Shown: positions 27,896 to 38,122 of the stretch, piece after piece
How positions within the stretch are numbered: position 1 is the first letter of the stretch
How the letters are laid out: the number at the start of each line of letters is the position of its first letter
Assembly (NCBI RefSeq): GCF_002355835.1
Contig: NZ_AP017459.1
Coordinates: 744,001-808,000 of the forward strand
Direction of reading: 5' to 3'
DNA length: 64,000 bases
Origin: Candidatus Endomicrobiellum trichonymphae
Lineage (GTDB): Bacteria > Elusimicrobiota > Endomicrobiia > Endomicrobiales > Endomicrobiaceae
Program-made: the position numbers and the translations under genes
Notes under the pieces: model-generated
Seen by the model: only the letters and a program-made list of their open reading frames with translations
What the model was told of the DNA's origin: nothing
The model's database searches: none

Positions 27896-29965
27896 ATGAA
27901 ACGCAAGAAGCCAAAAAAAAAATCTTTTTTGAGTTTTCTCACAATTGCACTCATTGTCGCTGTTTTGGTAATTGCAGTGAGCAAAATTACGGCAAATTTT
28001 ATAGATAATCTGCCGTCCATAAAACAGCTTGAAAATTACACTCCCAACTTATCAACCAAAATTTACGACAAAGACAACAATCTTATAGCCGAACTTTTCA
28101 CCGAAAGACGCATTTTTATACCGATAAATAAAATACCTGTCAATCTCCAAAATGCTTTCATAGCCATTGAAGATAAAGATTTTTTCAAGCACTGGGGAAT
28201 TTCTATAAAAGGAATTATGCGCGCTTTCTCAAGGATACTGCTGAAAATGAAAATTGCAGAAGGTGGTTCGACAATAACGCAGCAGCTTGCAAAAACTATA
28301 TTCTTAACCCGCGACAAAACTTTAATCAGAAAAATAAAAGAAGCTATTCTAACTATACAGCTTGAGAAAAATTATTCAAAAGACGAAATTCTGCAACTTT
28401 ATATAAACCAGATATATTTCGGCTGCGGAGCTTATGGAGTCCAGACAGCGGCAAGAATATATTTTAACAAAAACGCCCAGGATTTAAATCTTGCCGAATG
28501 TGCAACACTTGCCGCAATCCCGAAATCTCCCAATTATTATAATCCTTTTAACAATGCAAAAGCTTCTCTTGCAAGAAGAAATCTCGTTTTATTAAGATTG
28601 AGAGAGTTAGGTTATATTACAAAAGAGAAAGAAGAAGAAGCTCTCGCGGTTGCACTGCCGACAAAAGAAACTGCGCTGAAAGAAAATATGGGACATTACC
28701 TTCTGGAATTCTTAAGAATAATGCTTGAACCGAAATACGGGACAAACGTTTTATTTAAAGGCGGACTTTCAATTTATACAACAATCGATATGAAAGCACA
28801 GGTAGGCGCCGAAAAAGCAATTGAAGAAGCGCTGGCAAATTTTGATAAAAACAAATTAAAAGTTTTTGAAAAATCAAGGCAAAAACCTGTAAAAGTACAG
28901 GGCGCGCTAATAGCTATAGATCCAAAAAACGGCGCAATAAGAGCAATGGTTGGTGGACGCAACTTCAGAGAATCCCAGTTTAACAGAGCAATTCAGGCAA
29001 AACGACAACCCGGCTCTGCTTTTAAACCTTTTATATATCTTGCAGCAATTGAAAAAGGACTTACGCCCGCAACACTTCTCAACGACGAACCTATGGTTTT
29101 TGTATATAAGGGTAAGGGAAATTCGTGGGATTTGGTTTCAAGAGATATAACAACACTTGAAACTATCGCAGAAACCGTATCCGAAAAAGACTTAATCAAT
29201 ACAAATAAAATTTGGACGCCTACAAACTACGACAAAAAATACAGAGGTCCCGTAATTTTAAAAACGGCACTTGCTTCATCTATCAACATATGCGCCATTG
29301 AAACAATTATGCAGATAACTCCACTAAAAGTTATACAGTCTGCAAAAAATTTAGGCATAACAACACCGCTTGCAAATTCTTTTTCTCTCGCTTTGGGATC
29401 AAGCGACACAACGTTACAGGAAATGGTTTCGGCTTTTGCAGTTTTTGCTTCCGGTGGCATCAAAACCACTCCTTATATTATAACAAAAATAACCGACAGA
29501 GATGGGAAAATTTTAGAGCAGAATATTCCGCAACAAAAAGAAGTCCTTTCTTCTCAGGACTGTTTTATTATCACCAATATGCTTAAGACTGTCGTAGAAA
29601 AAGGAAGCGGCTGGAATGCAAAAAACTTAGGAAGACCATGCGCTGGAAAAACCGGAACAACAAACGATTCAAGCGACGCATGGTTTATAGGATATACTCC
29701 GCAACTTGCCGCCGGAGTATGGGTAGGCTATGATGACCACTCAATATCGCTAGGCGAAAAAGTTACCGGAGGAATAATCGCATGCCCGATATGGACGCAG
29801 TTTATGAAAGAAGCTCTCGACGGGGAACTAGTGTTAGACTTTATGCAGCCCGAAAATATTGAATGGGCTTTAATCGATCCTTTAACAGGACTTCTAGCAT
29901 TAAGCAAAACATCTGGCGCCTCTTTAGAAGCGTTTGTAAAAGGAACTGTGCCGACAAAATACTGA
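27896..29965 (+). CDS. Penicillin-binding protein 1A (bifunctional peptidoglycan synthase)
   Basis: Class A PBP, 689 aa. A basic N-terminus (MKRKKPKKK) and one membrane span (residues 11-33) are followed by a GT51 transglycosylase domain with catalytic Glu in AIEDKDFFKHWG, GGSTITQQLAK and QIYFGCGAYGVQTAA. The transpeptidase domain has SAFK (Ser374-Lys377), SSIN as the SxN motif near residue 463 and KTGTTND near residue 584. All catalytic motifs are intact, so the cell still makes murein although mltG is broken. It is transcribed alone from a consensus promoter 12 bp upstream of the ATG, and no Shine-Dalgarno is present. Confidence 0.95.
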   Translation: MKRKKPKKKSFLSFLTIALIVAVLVIAVSKITANFIDNLPSIKQLENYTPNLSTKIYDKDNNLIAELFTERRIFIPINKIPVNLQNAFIAIEDKDFFKHWGISIKGIMRAFSRILLKMKIAEGGSTITQQLAKTIFLTRDKTLIRKIKEAILTIQLEKNYSKDEILQLYINQIYFGCGAYGVQTAARIYFNKNAQDLNLAECATLAAIPKSPNYYNPFNNAKASLARRNLVLLRLRELGYITKEKEEEALAVALPTKETALKENMGHYLLEFLRIMLEPKYGTNVLFKGGLSIYTTIDMKAQVGAEKAIEEALANFDKNKLKVFEKSRQKPVKVQGALIAIDPKNGAIRAMVGGRNFRESQFNRAIQAKRQPGSAFKPFIYLAAIEKGLTPATLLNDEPMVFVYKGKGNSWDLVSRDITTLETIAETVSEKDLINTNKIWTPTNYDKKYRGPVILKTALASSINICAIETIMQITPLKVIQSAKNLGITTPLANSFSLALGSSDTTLQEMVSAFAVFASGGIKTTPYIITKITDRDGKILEQNIPQQKEVLSSQDCFIITNMLKTVVEKGSGWNAKNLGRPCAGKTGTTNDSSDAWFIGYTPQLAAGVWVGYDDHSISLGEKVTGGIIACPIWTQFMKEALDGELVLDFMQPENIEWALIDPLTGLLALSKTSGASLEAFVKGTVPTKY

Positions 29966-30024
29966 AAACAGATTTCAGGCTATCAAAAACAGTATATAAA
30001 TACAGAAGAAGAAAAAGAAGGATT

Positions 30025-31491
30025 TTAACTATTCAAATATAAAATTTTATATTCTTCGCGTAATAGTTCTGTACTTGCTTCTATATCAAATTCAACGCCG
30101 AACAATTCTTCAAGTCTTGCTTTTTTCTTCATGAAATATTCAATGACATCAATATTTAATTTTATTTTTATTCTACCGTCATAACCGTCAATTTTCAACT
30201 GTTTTATTTCATCACAAACATTAATAAAAATAGACTCTTTTGAAAGAACAAAACTCAGTCCGTGACACACAGGACAAATATCACCGAGAATAGAAAACAA
30301 CGACTTTCTTTTTCTCTCTCTCGTCATCTCTATAAGACCAAGCCTAGTTATAGGCCATATTTCTATTTTAGCTTTATCAACTTTCGTAGCTTTGCGAAGC
30401 GTTTCTAAAACTTTACGCCTGTTCGAAGCTTTTTTCATATCTATAAAATCAATAACAATTATACCCCCTATATTTCTAAGTCTTAACTGTCTTGCAATTT
30501 CTTCGGCGGCTTCAAGATTCGTAATAACCGCCGTATCTTCCTGTGTAGATTTCGCTGTAAACTTTCCGCTGTTAACATCTATAGCACACAGGGACTCTGC
30601 TTCCTGTATTATAAGATAACCGCCAGAACTAAGCCATACTTTGTTGGAACACAATCTTTTTATTTCCTCTTCGATACCATACTTTTTAAATATTGGAGTC
30701 CTATCGTCGTAAAAAACAATCCTGTCAAGGAATTCAGGCAATACTATTTCAACAAAATCCGTAACATCTTTGAGTTCTTTTTGCGAATCTATACGCATAA
30801 ATATGACATCGTCAGAAAAATAATCTATTACGGTCTGAAAAACAAGTCCCAAGTCTTTATGTATAAGACTCATCGGCTTAGCATCGTCAAATCTTTCTGT
30901 TATGGATGTCCAGAGTCTTATTAAATATTTTATTTCATTTTTAATTTCCGCTTTTGTAGCTTTTTCAGCTTTAGTCCTTATTATTATGCCACCGGAAATA
31001 TCTTTTTTAAGCTCCGCAGTCATACTTTTTAATCTGTTGTATTCATGTTTATCTTTAATATTCTTTGATACGCCTATATTATTGCTGAAAGGCATATACA
31101 CTAAAAGCCTGCCCGTAAGGGAAATAGCCATTGTTACTTTAGCACCTTTGTTATGTATCGGTTCTTTATAAACCTGAACCATAATGTTCTGTCCGGCTTT
31201 AATCATATTTTTTTTACTGCGATGCTCTTTCAATGTATCGCAAACATCAAGATAGGCACCTCTACCAAAACCTATGTCCACAAATAATGAATTAAGCGCA
31301 GGCACAATATTTTTCACTCTGCCTTTATAAATATTGTTTAATATTTTTTCAGATTCTCTTCTTTCAATAAATAAATTAAAAAGTTTGCCGTTGTCAAGTA
31401 TGGCAACTCTTGATTCTTCAAACGTTCTATTAACTATTATTTCTTTTTTCACTGTTTTCTCCGTCTGGATGTTTAGCGTATTTTTAAGCAT
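30025..31491 (-). CDS. rng: Ribonuclease E/G
   Basis: Endoribonuclease of the RNase E/G family in the short, RNase G-like form (488 aa). It has an S1 domain (residues 45-130, with GRVKNIVPALNSLFVDIGFGRGAYL), the DNase I-like catalytic part with LCAIDVNSG and GGIIVIDFIDM, and the Zn-link cysteines CPVCHG near residue 418. No long C-terminal scaffold is present, so it is not a degradosome organiser of the E. coli type. It functions in rRNA and tRNA processing and mRNA decay. Convergent with PBP1A. Confidence 0.93.
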   Translation of the reverse strand: MLKNTLNIQTEKTVKKEIIVNRTFEESRVAILDNGKLFNLFIERRESEKILNNIYKGRVKNIVPALNSLFVDIGFGRGAYLDVCDTLKEHRSKKNMIKAGQNIMVQVYKEPIHNKGAKVTMAISLTGRLLVYMPFSNNIGVSKNIKDKHEYNRLKSMTAELKKDISGGIIIRTKAEKATKAEIKNEIKYLIRLWTSITERFDDAKPMSLIHKDLGLVFQTVIDYFSDDVIFMRIDSQKELKDVTDFVEIVLPEFLDRIVFYDDRTPIFKKYGIEEEIKRLCSNKVWLSSGGYLIIQEAESLCAIDVNSGKFTAKSTQEDTAVITNLEAAEEIARQLRLRNIGGIIVIDFIDMKKASNRRKVLETLRKATKVDKAKIEIWPITRLGLIEMTRERKRKSLFSILGDICPVCHGLSFVLSKESIFINVCDEIKQLKIDGYDGRIKIKLNIDVIEYFMKKKARLEELFGVEFDIEASTELLREEYKILYLNS

Positions 31492-31959
31492 ATATAATCT
31501 TAGATTGTTTTATTTTTATTCCGACTTATTATTTTTTCATTATACAATATACTCATACTTTTTCTTGAGAATTCTATCCTAATATCTGATAACCGTTTCA
31601 AAACAATAGAGCAAGTAGCATTTTATATTAAATAGAATTCAGCGTACAACACACCAAGATAGGAAATTTATGCCATCAACACATGGGCTGCAAGTGTGAG
31701 AGTAAAAATATTTTGATATTTTTGTTTGAGATGAAAGTATGTCAAAGAATACAACGGAAAACAGAAAACTAAAAAAGATTTGATTTTTATTTTGAGAATT
31801 TTTCCTCAAAAAAGCTTGACAAAAAAATTAAATAATAGATTTTATATATTATCTCTCTTACCTGCATTTTTTTCTCTCTTTCGCATTTTACTCTAAATTT
31901 GCCGTATATACGGTTTATCTATTTATTTTTCTCATACTCATTCACTTTAAACAAAAAAG
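31492..31959. other. Gene-free spacer
   Basis: About 470 bp with no supported gene on either strand. A 7-bp hairpin (TTTTGAG/CTCAAAA) and a TTGACA hexamer lie near 31790-31825 on the plus strand, but no gene follows in that direction. I see nothing else. Confidence 0.4.
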
Positions 31960-32045
31960 TGGGCGGAGAGGGAATTGAACCCTCACGACTCTTGCGAGTC
32001 TCAGGATTTTAAGTCCTGTGCGTCTGCCAGTTCCGCCATCCGCCC
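31960..32045 (-). tRNA. tRNA-Leu (TAA)
   Basis: A class II tRNA with a long variable arm. It starts GGGCGGA, has anticodon stem CAGGA/TCCTG with loop CTTAAAA (anticodon TAA), a variable-arm hairpin (GACTCGCAAGAGTC), T stem GAGGG/CCCTC and acceptor end TCCGCCC with discriminator A. CCA is not encoded. Confidence 0.95.
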
Positions 32046-32355
32046 AACAATTAAGATTAGTCTTTTAAAAAATTGTACTACAAACAACAGATCGGAAGCA
32101 AGTCAAAATATTAAAGACATCAGAATATTCATCATCGACAGAAACTATAAAACGGCAACCTTTTAAGAATTTTTATCAAAAACTTTTTATCTGTACTTCA
32201 CTTTTGCCGTTAACATAAGCCTAAGAAATACAGCTTGGCAAAAGACAAAATCTCTTTAAACCATTTTGAATGCTGAAATGTTTATCAGGAAATTCTCGTT
32301 CTTTTTTTCTTATGTTTTCAGCTTAAAGTCTGTTTACAATATGCGCAGGTATGCG

Positions 32356-32637
32356 TTAACAGACTTTGCACTTGGTCACTTCATCAGCATAATTGATTTG
32401 AAAATTGGAAATCGCTGAAGCTAACATTTCTTCTTCTTTTTTTGTTAAATTGCCTTTAGTCTTATCTCGAAGCATGAGAAGCATATCAATCGTTATCTGC
32501 GCACCTTTCAAATCTTTCTTTATTTTACCTTCAACCGGATCCTGAATTTTGCCAAGCTGACACCATGCTGAAGAAGCAAGCATCGTTATAAGATTAAAAA
32601 AATACTGATTAACATCTGAAACTTCCTTTTTTGACAT
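32356..32637 (-). CDS. DUF1844 family protein
   Basis: A 93-residue protein matching DUF1844: FFNLITMLASSAWCQLGKI, the central DLKGAQITIDMLLMLRDKTKG and LTKKEEEMLASAISNFQINY. It has one amphipathic or weakly hydrophobic N-terminal helix. The family is widespread in deep-branching bacteria and has no known function. It is followed by no gene on this strand before tRNA-Leu. An AGGAG-like site (AAAAGGAG) precedes the ATG. Confidence 0.85.
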   Translation of the reverse strand: MSKKEVSDVNQYFFNLITMLASSAWCQLGKIQDPVEGKIKKDLKGAQITIDMLLMLRDKTKGNLTKKEEEMLASAISNFQINYADEVTKCKVC

Positions 32638-33297
32638 TTTTACACTCCTTTTGGGTTTGCCAACAAAAAAATCAAGCGTATGGTAGAAAGTAAAGCTTTA
32701 ACGCCGTAATCTACCCTTCAAACACTAAGACGGCAGCATTATTTTTTGATATTTCTTTCTATAAATCCGCCGAGAATTTTTCAAAACACACAACTAAAAA
32801 GATCATAAAAAATCAGGTTGATTCTTCGTCAAGCTATTCCAAGATTAATATAATGTTTTTACCGTGAAAAGCTACCAGCTTATCAACCATAGACTACCCT
32901 CTTTCATCTGCAATATTTCCTAAAATTTCATGCAACAGAATATATCGTTCCGATCTTCCTAAAACGTCAATTTTTAACGGGAGGACTTCAAAACATCTTT
33001 AATTCCTATCGCCCAAAAATTAATTACTAATTACTTAGGATTCACGCCATAAAACAAATCGGGCAATTACTGTGTACTCTCTCAGCTTTGTAGTCTGCCG
33101 CTTCAAAGTATGATACTGCTTTTTCAGTTTTTTCCGGTAGAAGTATCGCGGCTTTCGTAAAAACAATTAAAAAATAACAAGACGCTTGTATTTTAAAACA
33201 GAAACATCTCCGACTTTTTAATTAAGAATTCCGTCTGCTTTACGAAACGGCAGTAGAATACCGGCTGGATTTATTCATAAGACATAATATTACATGA
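32638..33297 (-). pseudogene. Decayed coding region, unidentified
   Basis: 660 bp without an intact gene. Reading leftwards, minus-strand fragments look protein-like in changing frames: AAILLPEKTEKAVSYFEAAD continuing YKAERVHSNC, then LPLKIDVLGRSERYILLHEI continuing LGNIADERG, then MVDKLVAFHGKNIILILE. They are separated by stops and frame changes and are probably one or two dead genes. No family is recognised. Confidence 0.45.
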
Positions 33298-34782
33298 CTA
33301 TTTCTGAAAAAATTTATTTATCGCAACATTTATTCTTCTAACTACATCTTCTTTCCCCATAACTTCCATCATTTGGAATAAACCCGGACCCTGCATTCTT
33401 CCGGAGATTGCAACTCTTATAGGGTGAAACACCTGCCCGGTTTTAATATTTTTTTCCGCAGCTAAATTTCTTGCATACTGTTCTAAAGATATAGCTGAAA
33501 AATCCAGTTGATTCGGCAGTCTCGCCGCACTTTCGATTAAAACAAGTTTTGCAATATCTTTTGATTTCTCGGAAAGCAATGTTTTCTTCACTGCTTCTTC
33601 TTTGTAGTCCACGTTTTTTGTAAAAAAGAAATCAACAAGAGAGGGAATATCTTTCAACAACTTTATTTTATCGTGTTCTAAAATCAAAGCTTTTTTTAAC
33701 AACTCAACATCCCAAGTCTCTGTCAATTTTTCATTACCCGTATATTTCAGCCAATCAATAAACAATTCGTATACCTGCTGAGGCGTTTTTGAGCGGATTT
33801 TTTCGCCATTAAGCCACAGCAACTTTGCCGGATCAAAAATAGATGGACTTATCCCGCATCTTTCTACAGAAAATTTCTGTTTTAACTCCTCAATCGTAAA
33901 AATCTGCTGACTGTCCTCCGTAGACCATCCGAGCAATGCAAGATAATTTATCAATGCTTCCCGCAAATATCCTTCTTTTCTATATTCTAAAACAGATGTA
34001 TGTCCGTGCCTTTTTGAAAGTCTTGCGCCGCCGGCGCCCAAAATCATAGACATATGCGCAAATTCTGGCATTTTCCAACCCAAAGCATTATAAATATGCA
34101 TCTGCCGAGGGGCATTTGAAATGTGGTCGTCACCTCTTAAAACATGAGTTATTTCCATAAGATAATCGTCGACAACGCACGCAAAATTATACGCAGGTAC
34201 GCCGCTTGCTTTCATTATCACAAAATCGTCAAGCAGAGAATTATCAAATTTAACTCTGCCTCTTATAATATCGTTTAAAACGGTAGTTCCCGATCCGAAC
34301 ATTTTAAATCTTACAACAGCCTTTTTCCCTTCAATTTCTTTTTGTTTTCTTTGTCCGGGCGTAAGATGCCTGCATTTGCCATCATATTTCGGAGGAAGTT
34401 TGTCGGCTTTTGCTTTTTTTCTCATAACGTCAATTTCTTCGGGAGTACAATAACAGGGATACGCAAGTTCTTTCGCAACAAGTTCGTCCGCGTATTTCCG
34501 GTATATGCCGCGCTCTTTACGTTTCATCTGAGAGTAGGGAGAATATTTCAGATTTTCATTTCCCGGTCCCTCATTCCATTCAAGTTCCAGCCATTTCATA
34601 GCATCTAAAATAACTTTTGCGGATTCTCCAGTCGAGCGCGTTTCATCAGTATCTTCAATTCTTAAAATAAACTTTCCACCTTTATTTTTTGCAAAAAGCC
34701 AGTTAAACAAAGCCGTACGCACCCCGCCTATATGCAAATCACCAGTTGGAGACGGTGCAAATCTTACTCTTATATCACTCAT
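33298..34782 (-). CDS. gltX: Glutamyl-tRNA synthetase
   Basis: Class I synthetase, 494 aa. The HIGH-type motif is [19 protein letters not shown] and the KMSKS-type motif is [10 protein letters not shown] near residue 255, with [14 protein letters not shown] before it. A C-terminal anticodon-binding helical domain follows. The family has discriminating and non-discriminating forms; whether this enzyme also charges tRNA-Gln cannot be judged, as no gatCAB or glnS is in the window. It lies about 100 bp downstream of tyrA. Confidence 0.95.
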   Translation of the reverse strand: MSDIRVRFAPSPTGDLHIGGVRTALFNWLFAKNKGGKFILRIEDTDETRSTGESAKVILDAMKWLELEWNEGPGNENLKYSPYSQMKRKERGIYRKYADELVAKELAYPCYCTPEEIDVMRKKAKADKLPPKYDGKCRHLTPGQRKQKEIEGKKAVVRFKMFGSGTTVLNDIIRGRVKFDNSLLDDFVIMKASGVPAYNFACVVDDYLMEITHVLRGDDHISNAPRQMHIYNALGWKMPEFAHMSMILGAGGARLSKRHGHTSVLEYRKEGYLREALINYLALLGWSTEDSQQIFTIEELKQKFSVERCGISPSIFDPAKLLWLNGEKIRSKTPQQVYELFIDWLKYTGNEKLTETWDVELLKKALILEHDKIKLLKDIPSLVDFFFTKNVDYKEEAVKKTLLSEKSKDIAKLVLIESAARLPNQLDFSAISLEQYARNLAAEKNIKTGQVFHPIRVAISGRMQGPGLFQMMEVMGKEDVVRRINVAINKFFQK

Positions 34783-34878
34783 TTATTTTTCCTTTTCAGT
34801 GATAACGTCAAAATGAATTTCCGCACTGTCGTCTCTATACAGCAACAAAACTGAAACACCCGGAAACGACACTCCTCA

Positions 34879-35718
34879 TCATTTCTGTGTTTTTAAAATT
34901 TCTTCCCTGACTTTCTGCTTATCTTTTAAACTTTGTTTAAAAACGTTAAGCTCTTCTATAAACTCGTTTAAATATTTTTCAATATTTCTGCTGTTTGTGG
35001 CAAAAATCGGCGCCCACATATCCGCACTTGAAACTGCAACTCTCGTCATACTTTTAAAAGACCCTGCCGTAAGCATATCAATCTGCGGATTTTTTCTCCT
35101 TGTTTTCTTATAAATTTTATTTAACAAAAAAGCTATAATATGCGGAAAATGGCTTGTAAAAGCGACAAGTTCATCATGCTTTCTTGCAGACATTTTAACT
35201 ATGTTTGCTCCAGCATCTTTCCACATTCGAGATACAAGCGCATTTTCTGCCGATTGTTTTACCACACTAGTTATAACGACATTTGCATTTTTAAACATAT
35301 CTGCATCTGACGAAAATATTCCGTTTTTTTCTTTTCCCACCATTGGATGAGATCCAATAAAAGAAACCCCGCCATTTTTTTTTAAAGAATCTCTGATTCC
35401 TTTTTCAACAGAGTATTTTACACTTCCAGCATCGGTAATTATTGTATTTTTAGCGACTATCTTTGACAATTGTCCGTATAAAGGCACTATAGTATCAACC
35501 GGCGTGCATATAACAACAATATCAGCATCTCTTGCACTCTGCAAAGATAAAGACGTTTCATCTGCAGCTTTAAGCTTAAGAGCAGCATCTAAAGTCCCTT
35601 TTCTTCTTCCTATGCCCGTTATATGGTAACAGTTCTTTAAAGATTTGGAGTTTTTCTTTAAAGCTAACCCTAAAGAAGCGCCCATCTGTCCCAATCCCAC
35701 AATACACACTTTCAGCAT
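34879..35718 (-). CDS. tyrA: Prephenate dehydrogenase
   Basis: NAD(P)-dependent oxidative decarboxylation of prephenate to hydroxyphenylpyruvate, the tyrosine branch. The Rossmann loop VGLGQMGASLGLAL is at the N-terminus, then DIVVICTPVDTI, ITDAGSVKYSVE, SFIGSHPMVGKEKNG with the catalytic His, and VAFTSHFPHIIAFLL. Length 279 aa is typical of the monofunctional form. The ATG at 35718 is used; a TTG lies one codon upstream. The ATG overlaps the stop of a 17-codon ORF (TGATG), which itself overlaps aroF, so translation is probably coupled. Confidence 0.93.
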   Translation of the reverse strand: MLKVCIVGLGQMGASLGLALKKNSKSLKNCYHITGIGRRKGTLDAALKLKAADETSLSLQSARDADIVVICTPVDTIVPLYGQLSKIVAKNTIITDAGSVKYSVEKGIRDSLKKNGGVSFIGSHPMVGKEKNGIFSSDADMFKNANVVITSVVKQSAENALVSRMWKDAGANIVKMSARKHDELVAFTSHFPHIIAFLLNKIYKKTRRKNPQIDMLTAGSFKSMTRVAVSSADMWAPIFATNSRNIEKYLNEFIEELNVFKQSLKDKQKVREEILKTQK

Positions 35719-35771
35719 CAATCCAACAGCTCCCTTCCAACAGCTTTCGCCACCAGGTCAAGTTCTTTCAT
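35718..35771 (-). CDS. 17-codon coupling mini-ORF between aroF and tyrA
   Basis: The aroF stop overlaps an ATG (TGATG at 35773-35769), opening a 17-residue [20 protein letters not shown]. Its own TGA overlaps the tyrA ATG in the same TGATG manner (35720-35716). The GGAAGGGAG sequence inside it can act as ribosome site for tyrA. It could be a coupling device or the residue of a lost gene. No similarity is recognised. Confidence 0.4.
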   Translation of the reverse strand: MKELDLVAKAVGRELLD

Positions 35772-36739
35772 CAAATCCTAAACTGCTCAGGCAGCAAACT
35801 CTGCGGACCATCTGAAAGCGCTTCCTCCGGACGAGGATGCACCTCTATTATTATCCCATCTGCTCCTACCGCTATACTCGCCTTCGCCATCGTTCCTACA
35901 TGTTCTCTTATTCCTATCCCGTGCGAAGGATCCAAAACTACAGGCAGATGTGTAAACTTTTTCAGCACAGGCACCGCATTTAAATCCATCGTAAATCTTG
36001 TTGAATCCTCAAATGTCCTTATTCCTCTCTCGCACAATATTACATCATAGTTCCCCTGTGAAAGAATATATTCAGCAGACAGCAATAACTCTTTTACTGT
36101 CGCTGCCATCCCTCTCTTCAAAAGCACAGGTTTTTTCTGCTTTCCTGCCGCCTTTAACAAATCGTAGTTCTGCATATTCCTTGCGCCTATCTGTATAATA
36201 TCACAATACTTTGACAATAACTCTACCTGATCCACCGTCATCGCTTCGCTTATCGTAGGCATATGCAGCTTTTCCCCTGCCTCTTCCATATATTTCAATC
36301 CTTCCTCTCCCAGCCCCTGAAAAGCATAAGGCGAACTCCTCGGCTTAAACGCTCCCCCTCGGAGTATCGTCCCTCCCGCCTCTTTAACTATCTTTCCGGT
36401 ATCATTCAGCAAATCCCTGCTCTCTATCGCACACGGACCTGCCATAACATGTATCTTCTTCCCTCCTATATCCACATTCCTGCTCACCTTAATCACCGTA
36501 TTTTCTCTCTTGAACTCTCTCGATGCAAGTTTATACGGCTTTTGTATTTCATTTACATGTTCAACCACATCCATCGCTTCAAAAACTTCCTTGTATTTCT
36601 CCGCACTGTCTCCTATCATCCCTATTATCGTAATATCTTCTCCCTTCGAAACGTGAGGCTTATACCCAAGCCCTTTTACCTTTTCTGTCACCGCTGTTAT
36701 TTCTTTCTGTTTTGCTCCTTTCCTCAATGTTATTATCAT
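35771..36739 (-). CDS. aroF: 3-deoxy-7-phosphoheptulonate (DAHP) synthase, type I-beta
   Basis: First step of the shikimate pathway, 322 aa. An N-terminal ferredoxin-like regulatory domain ([20 protein letters not shown], residues 1-75) precedes the TIM barrel with [49 protein letters not shown] and [12 protein letters not shown]. This domain arrangement is the AroF type of Bacillus and Thermotoga, often feedback-regulated by Phe/Tyr. Codon choice is richer in AAG, GAG, AGG and GGG than in most genes here. It lies between hisC and tyrA and overlaps a mini-ORF coupling to tyrA. Confidence 0.95.
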   Translation of the reverse strand: MIITLRKGAKQKEITAVTEKVKGLGYKPHVSKGEDITIIGMIGDSAEKYKEVFEAMDVVEHVNEIQKPYKLASREFKRENTVIKVSRNVDIGGKKIHVMAGPCAIESRDLLNDTGKIVKEAGGTILRGGAFKPRSSPYAFQGLGEEGLKYMEEAGEKLHMPTISEAMTVDQVELLSKYCDIIQIGARNMQNYDLLKAAGKQKKPVLLKRGMAATVKELLLSAEYILSQGNYDVILCERGIRTFEDSTRFTMDLNAVPVLKKFTHLPVVLDPSHGIGIREHVGTMAKASIAVGADGIIIEVHPRPEEALSDGPQSLLPEQFRI

Positions 36740-36780
36740 ATCCCCTCACCTTTATTGTGTTTTCTTTCTCTTGCCGATTT

Positions 36781-37914
36781 TTACTTATTCTTACCCCTGC
36801 CAAATATCTTCTTTAATTTATCTATAAACAACTCGTTCTCCTCGCTCAACCCAATTGTCACTCTCGCCCAATCCGTAAGCTCGTATTCATCCAGCGCCCT
36901 TATTATCACTCCCTCTTTTACAAGCGCATCAAATAATTCTTTCCCTTTATATGGAAATGATTTAAAAAGAATAAAATTCCCAGCCGATTTTATATATTCT
37001 ATTTTTAGATCCCTGAATTCTTTATATAAGTATTCTTTCCCTTCCTTGACAAGTTTCAGACTTTTAGTAACCTGCTCCTTATCCCCTATTGCCGCTGTCC
37101 CTCCTATCTGCGCCAAACGATTAACGTTAAAAGGAGGCCGTGTTCTTTCAATATAATCTACTATCTCCTCGCTCGCAAAACCATAAGCTACTCTCAATCC
37201 GGCAAGTCCGTATATCTTTGAAAAAGTCCTAAATATTATCAGATTTGGATTCTCTTTTAAAAAATCAAGCCCGTCGGGATAATCTTCATCTAAAGACGCA
37301 TATTCAAAATATGCTTCGTCAAGCACAACAATTGGCTTAAGTCCTGCTTTATTTAAAGGAATTTCTTTCAAAAACTTACAAAGTTCCTCTTTAGTATTAT
37401 ATGTCCCGGTAGGATTATTAGGATTTGTCACAAAAATCGCTTTTGTCTTTTCCGTACATGCTTTAGCCATAGCAGTTAAATCATGCTTAAATCCCTCTTT
37501 CATCGCAACTACTACCGCTTTTGAACCCATTAATTTTGCCGCCATTTCATACCTTATAAACGAATGTTTCGAAATTACTATCTCTTCTTCCTTATTAAAA
37601 AATAATTTAGCTATCAGCTCTATTATCTCATCTCCTCCAGCTCCGATAAAAATATTCCTTATCCCCAATCTGTAATGTTCAGACAAGCCCTTTTTAAGCG
37701 CATAGGAATTTGAATCAGGATAATAAAATATCTCTTTTAAATTTTCTTTTATCGCTTCAATCGCTTTCTTTGAAGCTCCCAGCGGATTCTCGTTCGACGC
37801 AAGTTTTATAACCGATTTCAGTCCCATTTCTCTTTTTATCGTCTCTATCGGCTTCCCAGCAACATAAGGCTTAAATCCTTCGCACTCTTTTCTAATAAGT
37901 TTTGTTATATCCAT
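36781..37914 (-). CDS. hisC: Histidinol-phosphate/aromatic aminotransferase
   Basis: Class I/II PLP aminotransferase of the HisC type, 377 aa. Marks: LASNENPLGASKKA, GAGGDEIIELIAKLFF, FVTNPNNPTGTY, VLDEAYFEY and the PLP-lysine block TFSKIYGLAGLRVAYG. No other his gene is nearby. Its position between pheA and aroF suggests it works as the phenylpyruvate/hydroxyphenylpyruvate (or prephenate) aminotransferase of Phe and Tyr synthesis; this role is inferred from context only. Confidence 0.9.
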   Translation of the reverse strand: MDITKLIRKECEGFKPYVAGKPIETIKREMGLKSVIKLASNENPLGASKKAIEAIKENLKEIFYYPDSNSYALKKGLSEHYRLGIRNIFIGAGGDEIIELIAKLFFNKEEEIVISKHSFIRYEMAAKLMGSKAVVVAMKEGFKHDLTAMAKACTEKTKAIFVTNPNNPTGTYNTKEELCKFLKEIPLNKAGLKPIVVLDEAYFEYASLDEDYPDGLDFLKENPNLIIFRTFSKIYGLAGLRVAYGFASEEIVDYIERTRPPFNVNRLAQIGGTAAIGDKEQVTKSLKLVKEGKEYLYKEFRDLKIEYIKSAGNFILFKSFPYKGKELFDALVKEGVIIRALDEYELTDWARVTIGLSEENELFIDKLKKIFGRGKNK

Positions 37915-38122
37915 TATTTACTCTTTTCAATCACTTTCTTTTAACATATCCTTAAAAACGGTCTTCCACTTATTATCCCCTATAATACAAACTGCCTTTC
38001 CTTTCTTTGTTGCGTTTTGCAACCTGAACCGCGCTGGAGGTGGTATTATTGATATTTATTCTTTTTTTCTTTATTTTGCACAGGCGGAAAATAACATTTA
38101 TTCTATTTCAATTCTACGCACT

